Shown here in pieces: positions 57,960-64,000 of a stretch of 64,000 nt of DNA. The translations under genes and the position numbers were made by a program. The number at the start of each line of letters is the position of its first letter. The first letter of the stretch is position 1. The notes under the pieces were generated by a model, which made no database searches, was not told the DNA's origin, and was given only the letters and a program-made list of their open reading frames with translations. The stretch spans positions 20,988,545 through 21,052,544 of the forward strand of contig NC_030386.2 in the NCBI RefSeq assembly GCF_001625215.2, read 5' to 3'. This stretch comes from Daucus carota subsp. sativus (Eukaryota > Streptophyta > Magnoliopsida > Apiales > Apiaceae).

Positions 57960-58211
57960 TCATTCCAATTCTTGAATCACCTTTACCACAACTTGATCCA
58001 TCGAAGGCCTCACTTTCAGGTCATTTAATTCGAAGACACAATCTTGCAATGCCAATGAAAGCAACCAAATTCGGATTTACGTCTACCGTTCTCTTATCTA
58101 GTATTCTTTTTAAGCCTTCTTTTTTACGTACTTTTCACAGTTAATTATTGAACCTTTTCCATGTGACAAGCTCTAAAAGCCATACTACAATACTGTAAAC
58201 ATCAAACTTTA
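57960..58211 (-). pseudogene. Relic of a receptor-like kinase C-terminus
   Basis: On the minus strand KFDVYSIVVWLLELVTWKR matches kinase subdomain IX (KSDVYSFGVVLLELVTGKR). Then LDKRTVDVNPN and, in another frame, FELNDLKVRPSMDQVVVKVI lead to a stop, like the RPSM..VV block of subdomain XI. Frame changes and the loss of everything upstream mark it as a relic. The spacing between the blocks is right for one exon of a plant receptor-like kinase. Confidence 0.65.
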
Positions 58212-59021
58212 GGTAATAATTTTAGGAACTTTATATTGGTTGTGTGTTCATTTAGATGTGATTTGACCATAATTTCTTCTTATGATTGTTGCAGGTGGTA
58301 TAAGGTATGGTATCTAAGACATTATAAGATAAGGGACTAAAAGAACGTGAACTATAGCCTACTTACTAGTGAAAATGTAAGGTCTTATATTTTTAAACTG
58401 CTTGAATACTTGTATGTAAGAAGTAAAAACTCATAAAGAAATTGTATTAGATCCATATTTGCAATTGTTATATTATGATTTTATTGCTCGCACAGGTCTA
58501 AAACTAGTTATTACTAAGAGCTTAACTTTTTAATTTAGTAACCCCACATACGTGCCACCTAATAGAAGTTGATCCTGGAATATAAAGTTGGACAATACCA
58601 TTCATTTTCCTCCAACCGTGTCCTGGCCGGCTTTTATTTTTTTAATATTATCTCTTAAAAGTTAAAAGTTTCACTAAAGTTTTTTAACGTCTTCCTCGTA
58701 CGTAATATTTGTTATATAATTAAATCAAGTTAAACACAATAAAATGGGATTGTTTTAATTTACATAAATTTAAAAATAAAATAAAATAAAATATTTTTCA
58801 TAAATTCAAGTACATGACATATAATTAAAAAACATGCTACAAGAACAACATATTTATTATTTAAAACATAAAATTCAAATCATTTAGCGGGAATTGTGGA
58901 ATTGTGTGATGTGCTCCATCAAGTCGGTCTGCAATTAACGATATTTCTGTCGGTCACGTATCTGCATAGTTCTTTCGATATAGTTCTCATACGGAACCAA
59001 AGGCTCCTCGCCTAAATTCGG

Positions 59022-60172
59022 TTATGGTATTCCATTTGTTGTGTCATCATAAGATGGTAGAGGACCAAATGGTGTAGCATATGTGTCTCTTTCATCCTCA
59101 ACAATCATATTGTGCAGTATGATGCATGCTCTCATTATTCTAGCGAGATCTCCTTTATCCCAGAACCGCGCAGGGTCACGTACAATTGCAAAACGAGACT
59201 TGAATACACCAAATGCTCGTTCAACATCTTTTTGCTGACCTTCCTGATATTTGGAAAATAACTTTCTCTTCTCACCTTGTGGACGTGGAATTGTTTTGAC
59301 AAATATAGCCCATTCTGGATATATTCCATCAGCTAAATAATATCCCAAATTATAGTTGTTACCATTCAGAGTATAACTTATTTTCGGGGCACGACCTTCT
59401 AGCACTTCATCAAATAATGGTGAGCGGTCTAAAACATTTATGTCATTGTTAGAACCAGCAACCCCAAAAAATGCATGCAATATCCATAGATCAGATGAGG
59501 CGACCGCTTCAAGTAAGAGTGTTGGAACCCCTTTGTGACCACTCCACTCATAAACATCTCTTTCCATACTTTAGGACAATTCTTCCATTGCCAGTGCATA
59601 CAATCAATACTGTCAATCATACCGGGAAAGCCACGAGCCTCTCACATCTCCAATAAACGTCGAATATCAATTGAATTTGGTTTTCTCAAGTATTCATTTT
59701 CGAAAACCAAAATAACATCAGTGACAAACTTTTTCAAGCATTCAATGGCAGTTGACTCGCCTATTCGAACATAGTCATCAACAGCATCAGCAGAGACTCC
59801 ATATGCCAACATTCGCATGGATGCAGTGCATTTTTGTAGAGGTGATAAGCCTTTTCTTTCCAATGCATCAACCCTTTGTTGGAAATATGGATCAAAATTT
59901 GAGAGCGCATTTACAATGTGAAGAAATACATGTCTCCCCTTTCGGAACCTTTGACGAAATGTCTCTGGTGTATAGACTGGATTTTCTGCAAAATAATCTT
60001 TCATTAGACGTTCATGACCTGCTTCACGGTCTATTGTTCTCCGAGGCGTTGATGAAGATCCTTCCCCTTGAAGCTTGTTAAAGAGATGAAGCCGATATCT
60101 CTCATATTCATCGTCATCAGCAGTGAACATCTCTTTAGCAAACACTTTGCATATATCAAAACTATTTTTCAT
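59022..60172 (-). pseudogene. PIF/Harbinger transposase (DDE_4), pseudogene
   Basis: The product would have been a DDE nuclease that cuts at TWA targets. The N part (60172-59645) reads AGHERLMKDYFAENPVY, FRQRFRKGRHVFLHIVNAL, LSPLQKCTASMRMLAYG and VRIGESTAIECLKKFV. The C part (59567-59022) reads HAFFGVAGSNNDINVL, YYLADGIYPEWAIFVKTI, KDVERAFGVFKSRFAIV and ACIILHNMIVEDERDTY. Catalytic positions are visible: D in SIDCMHW, D in YLADGIYP, E in DVERAFG. Two lesions are apparent: a TGA at 59642-59644 where relatives read Gly (LLxMGEARGFPG), and a frameshift near 59570 around the WKxM segment. Otherwise it is well preserved, so the loss is recent. Confidence 0.88.
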
Positions 60173-60399
60173 ATCGGATGTTTTGTTGATAAAAAGTCTA
60201 ACTTTGCTGACGGTCTAATATAAAGCTTTCAAATGAATTTATTCCAATAACTAACTCATAACAAAGACTAGCTTCCAAGGACTAGTTGACAACGACTAAA
60301 ATCCAAATAGTACAATCAAAACACTAGAAAACAAACACTAAAGTGGAAATGAAAGATTAGGAGCATAGGAATTAAAATTACGATTTTTCATGTTTGAAA

Positions 60400-60538
60400 A
60401 TTAAGTATTTTCCATACTAGCATTTTGAACAAATGGAAAATATGAATTTGGATATTGAAATGGAAAATATAAATTTGGGGCTTGAGAATTGGGGTTTGAA
60501 TTTTCCAAATTTGGAGGTTGAGAATTATTGGGATTCAT
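60400..60538 (-). pseudogene. N-terminus of Harbinger ORF1
   Basis: MNPNNSQPPNLENSNPNS and then FPFQYPNSYFPF are the Asn/Pro-rich opening usual for the Myb-like ORF1 protein of plant Harbinger elements. The trihelix/Myb part does not follow. It appears to be left by an internal deletion. Confidence 0.5.
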
Positions 60539-60929
60539 GTTTCTTAGACAAATAAATTGTAGAGAGAAAAAAAAGGAAGAAATATAAAGAGAGATTGCAG
60601 TATGTGAATCTAAAAACTAAACTATTTATAACAAAAATTATAACGGATATAAATTTATCTGTTACCATAAGAGAGTGGAGAGGTATATAAAAATGTGTGC
60701 ACGACGGTAACATGCAGGTGTAACAGAAGTTTTAAAGGAATAAAAAAATGTTTTCGAAAGTTGTATTAGAGCAGGTGGGCTTGGCCACCAAAGCGGACAC
60801 TGGACAGGTTTTTTGTTACACTCCAGTGGTGCTGCCTACTTTTATTTTGCCCATTTCACATCACTCTGTTCGAGGCGGAAGTTGGGCAACAAAACAAGGC
60901 GCGCTGCAGCTACTCTAATAGCCTGCTTG

Positions 60930-61290
60930 TGCAGGGTTTAAGGCAGGACTTCAAATTGTTTATAACTTTAAACTAAAAGATGTCTATTTATGTAATAAGT
61001 CAGGAGCTGACTTAAAATCGGAAATAAGTCAGAAACTGAATTAAAATTGGAAGTTAGTTTGACGTATTTTTTTCAATGACTTAATATTTTAAACATTTTT
61101 TTTGATAAAATTTACTCAAAAGTCATAAGTTATCTATAAAACACTTTTATTTTTATTATTACGTTTTAATAACTGTTAAATAATTAATAAGTCAAAATTA
61201 TTCAAATAGACATTTTAAACTCCCAACTTATCATATTAAGTCACGTTAAGTCATAAGATAATTTTAAACTGGGTCAAACAGGCTCTAAAT
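60930..61290. mobile_element. MITE-like repeat A
   Basis: Begins GCCTGCTTGTGCAGGGTTTA and ends AACTGGGTCAAACAGGCTCT. Inside are repeated ATAAGTCAGGAGCTGACTTA-type palindromic words. The ends are roughly inverted (GCCTG.TTG / CAAACAGGC). No frame. Confidence 0.5.
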
Positions 61291-61295
61291 CACTA

Positions 61296-61526
61296 GGAGC
61301 CTGTTTGCCTGGGCTTAAAAGCCGGGCTTTAAGGCATTTTTGACTTTAAACTGAGAAATGTTTGTTTGTGTAATAAGTGAGAAATCGACTTAAAATTAGA
61401 AAAAGAGCCAAAAATTGATTTAAAGTCACAAGTTAGTTTGAGGTACCTTTTTCAGTGACTTAATTTTCTTAAATTTTTTTTTTTGATAAAAATAATCCAT
61501 AAGTCATGGTTACTCATAAATAACTT

Positions 61527-61558
<32 letters not shown>

Positions 61559-62150
61559 TTAATAACTCGTATGTCATTAATAAGTCAAAATTTTCTAAAC
61601 AGATATTTTAAACTCTTCCCTTAATTATCACATTTAACCACTTGGCTTGGTTTAAATTATGAGGGTGTTTGTTTGTAACTTAAAATCCGGCTTCCGGGCT
61701 TATAAGTTAGAAGCACTTATTCGTACTGGTTTGTGTAAAATGTCAAGAAGCACTTATAAAAAACTAGGAATGCTAGCTTCTGTTTCAGGGCTTCTACTTC
61801 TTTTCCAAACACTTTAATCACTTATAAATCTTAATTTGCTTCTAAGTTGTACTCCACTTTTTTATTTTAAGCAAGAAACACTTATTTCAAGCTCACTCAA
61901 ACGGCCTCTATGACTTATGACTTAACGTGACTTAATATGATAAGCTGAGAGTTTAAAATGTCTATTTGAATAATTTTGAATATTAATGACTTATGAGTTA
62001 TGTAAAATATAATAATAAAAAAATGATTTGTTCATAACTTATGACCTGTAGATATCAAAAAATTTGAGAAAAATTTAAATTACCAAAAAAATGCCTTAAA
62101 TTTCCTGCTAACAGTTTCCAACTTGTTTCGGACTTGGGCGTACAAACATA
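61296..62150. mobile_element. MITE-like repeat B, interrupted
   Basis: GAGCCTGTTTGCCTGGGCTT opens a copy related to repeat A (ATGTTTGTTTGTGTAATAAG, AAGTCACAAGTTAG). An inverted relative of the same words lies at 61913-62100 (TGACTTATGACTTAACGTGA, ATGCCTTAAATTT). A hAT-like MITE at 61664-61909 lies between the two halves. Confidence 0.45.
61664..61909. mobile_element. hAT-like MITE
   Basis: GGGTGTTTGTTTG at the left and, inverted, GGCCGTTTGAGTG at the right. The inner TAAGTTAGAAGCACTTATTC has an inverted partner in AAGCAAGAAACACTTATTTC-type words. This is the common plant hAT MITE pattern. A clear 8-bp target duplication was not found. Confidence 0.55.
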
Positions 62151-62270
62151 AAATCTACTTATCTACTTATATATATAGTAGCCCAACAGGTTCGTGTCAA
62201 GCCTCCCTCCTGAGCAAATAAATTACCTAGCTCCGAACCTGAGCTTAACTCCGAACCTAACATCTTCTCA

Positions 62271-62686
62271 TCTATACTATAATATAATAAGGCAACATAG
62301 GTTTAATTTGTAGTCGTACAAAATTTTGGTTCGGTCACTTTTTTATAACTACAAGTGGGTGACATGTAGACTTCTCTTACTCTTACAATATTAAAGAGTT
62401 TTATACCGTTCAAATTACTAACACTTGTGATGTTATACAAGATAAAAAAAACTCCACCATTATTCTTTTAAATATAATGTATATATTATTTATATACTAT
62501 ATTATAATAAACCGATATTGGTATAATTTATAGTCGTCCAAAAAATATAATCAGTTGGTAAATATAATCTGGTTAAAATCTAATTCATTAATACTAAAAT
62601 ACTAATAAGATGATGTAAAATTTAAATAATAATTAACAAATTACGAATTCTATAATCGTCCGTGCTTCGCACGGGTTAAAGGCTAG
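62271..62686 (+). mobile_element. Small non-autonomous Helitron
   Basis: Starts TCTATACTATAATATAATAA after an A and ends CTAG before a T. Nine bases before CTAG is the hairpin CCGTGC-TTC-GCACGG. This start and hairpin-CTAG end are the classic Helitron termini. 416 bp, no Rep/helicase. Confidence 0.82.
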
Positions 62687-62702
62687 TATATATAAAAAAA
62701 AG

Positions 62703-62776
62703 ATGTTATTCATGAGGCTTGATCTCGGGACCTCTCCCATACAAATACATCACTCAAACCACTTGAGCTACACAAA
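62703..62776 (-). mobile_element. tRNA-like SINE head or tRNA relic
   Basis: The minus strand has TAGCTCAAGTGG (box A) and, about 35 nt on, GAGATCAAGCC (box B-like). The internal stems do not form a clean cloverleaf, so it is not called as a working tRNA. It lies 16 bp after the Helitron end. Confidence 0.4.
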
Positions 62777-64000
62777 CAATTAGTTTATTATTCAAAAGCA
62801 TTAATGACATACTTTAAAACTTTTGTATTTATATTCGTCTCAATATCTTATTTATTTATTTGAGATGAGTTATTATTTCAGTTAAGTCTCATATATTGTT
62901 TACATGATAGATTAATATCTATAAATTAATTATTTACATAAATAAATTTAAAATTAAAAAAATATGAATAATCGGGTTCGTGCCATGATTCAGATTTCAA
63001 AAAATAGATATAATTCGTATTCGAATTCAAATATAACTTAATAGTTTAAACGAGCACCGATACAATATTATAGAAATTTTAAGTCATGAATGTGAGAAAT
63101 AAGCATTAAAACTGAGGTTTAAGCGAGCATCTTTGAAAAGAAAAATTGATGGGTTTTCAACATGGGCTATGTCATATTAATTTCTTTTATTATAAAAGGC
63201 AATTTATAAAGAGATTATAATATTTTGGAGAACACGAAATAAGGTGACTGAAAGAATATTCCTATGTAGAATATTTTTTTATTTTAAACTTATGAATTCA
63301 GAATTTGATGTGTAACTAAATCTTTTTTAAAAAAAATTATAGATATAAGGATAGTGACAATACATCAAATTTGGTGTCGGAATATATATCTAAATGATAT
63401 AATTTTGATGATATATGTATTTGAAATACTATAACTTGTGATATGAAGGTGAATTTAAGGAAATTTTATATTGCTAATCAAAAGTCAACCACATAATAAT
63501 AAAACGCGTTTACGAGAACTACTAAAAAGATTTGAGTTATAAATTTTACTTTGTTAAATAAAATAACACAGAGAAATAAGTTATATATATTAAAGTCTTA
63601 AAACTATAATTTTTAATATGTCATCATCTAATATATAACATACCAGTTAAATAAAATGATTCAAACTATAGTTAAATTAATCATTTACAAATTAAACTAA
63701 TAAAATATAATTAATTCTGAACTGGATAATCTGACGCGATACGGTGAAACTAATATCTGATTAAACGAGACTAGAACAAGAATAGTTTTTTCATGATTCA
63801 AAATATCGAATATATAACTTGATCTTTAACAATTGAACATGATATGCCACATTGATCACTCCTAATAAATACGAGTATCAAAATATTAAAAATGTGAGTT
63901 TGCACAAAGCTAAAAAAGTAACTACACGACTAATTGAACTAAATATTTTATGATCTTATGAACTTCATGATGCCTAACTCATATCTACTCTCTTTTTGCT
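62777..64000. other. AT-rich spacer to the end of the window
   Basis: No gene, clear repeat end or RNA feature recognised. Confidence 0.55.

Larger units (their letters stand above)
58518..60915 (-). mobile_element. PIF/Harbinger transposon, broken
   Basis: TAA stands on both sides (58515-58517 and 60916-60918). The ends GAGCTTAAC and, inverted, GAGTAGCTG match weakly, so the borders are tentative. On the minus strand the element carries the start of ORF1 (about 60538) and then a transposase ORF2 (60172-59022). The ORF1 body seems to have been lost by deletion. Size and gene order fit plant Harbinger elements. Confidence 0.6.

Overview
The window is plant nuclear DNA. It is AT-rich, with GT-AG introns, TATA boxes, a tRNA-Arg gene, plant-only gene families (type-B response regulator, extra-large G protein, REM/B3, LRR-extensin) and many small transposable elements. 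I read it as a dicot, possibly an asterid; the species cannot be fixed from sequence alone.

Layout. 1-4.6 kb: AT-rich spacer with a 187-bp tandem dimer, a Helitron-like element and a Stowaway MITE. 4.7-6.1 kb (+): intronless JINGUBANG-like WD40 gene. 6.1-11.9 kb: spacer with a decayed L1-type LINE (-). 11.9-16.0 kb (-): 12-exon type-B response regulator. 16-21 kb: spacer with a truncated retroposon and a 520-bp foldback MITE. 21.3-25.7 kb (+): 8-exon extra-large G protein (XLG), followed by a broken copy of part of its last exon. 26.6-31.0 kb (-): three small paralogous genes with a two-exon TIR-only gene between the second and third. 31.9 kb (+): DPH3. 33.2-34.2 kb: a duplicated segment and tRNA-Arg(CCT) (-). 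34.7-38.3 kb: a young non-autonomous LTR element with target-site duplication GACTA. 38.8-41.3 kb (-): REM gene with three B3 domains and an AT-hook, then a second copy of the duplicated segment and a B3 relic. 45.1-46.9 kb (+): EXPP1-like secreted protein. 47.6-49.6 kb: MITE island. 50.7-51.9 kb (+): CCG-binding protein 1 (CBP1/MEE14) homologue. 52.5-57.5 kb (+): a very long pollen-type LRR-extensin. 58 kb: receptor-kinase relic. 58.5-60.9 kb (-): broken PIF/Harbinger transposon. 61-62.8 kb: MITEs, a small Helitron and a tRNA-like SINE piece. The rest is AT-rich spacer.

The genes do not form one pathway. Three relate to pollen or reproduction by family knowledge (JINGUBANG-like, CBP1, pollen LRX). 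XLG, the TIR-only gene and possibly the small paralogues relate to immunity or stress signalling; the neighbourhood is suggestive only. Exon models were built by hand from splice signals, phase and family similarity. No computation, alignment or database search was run.
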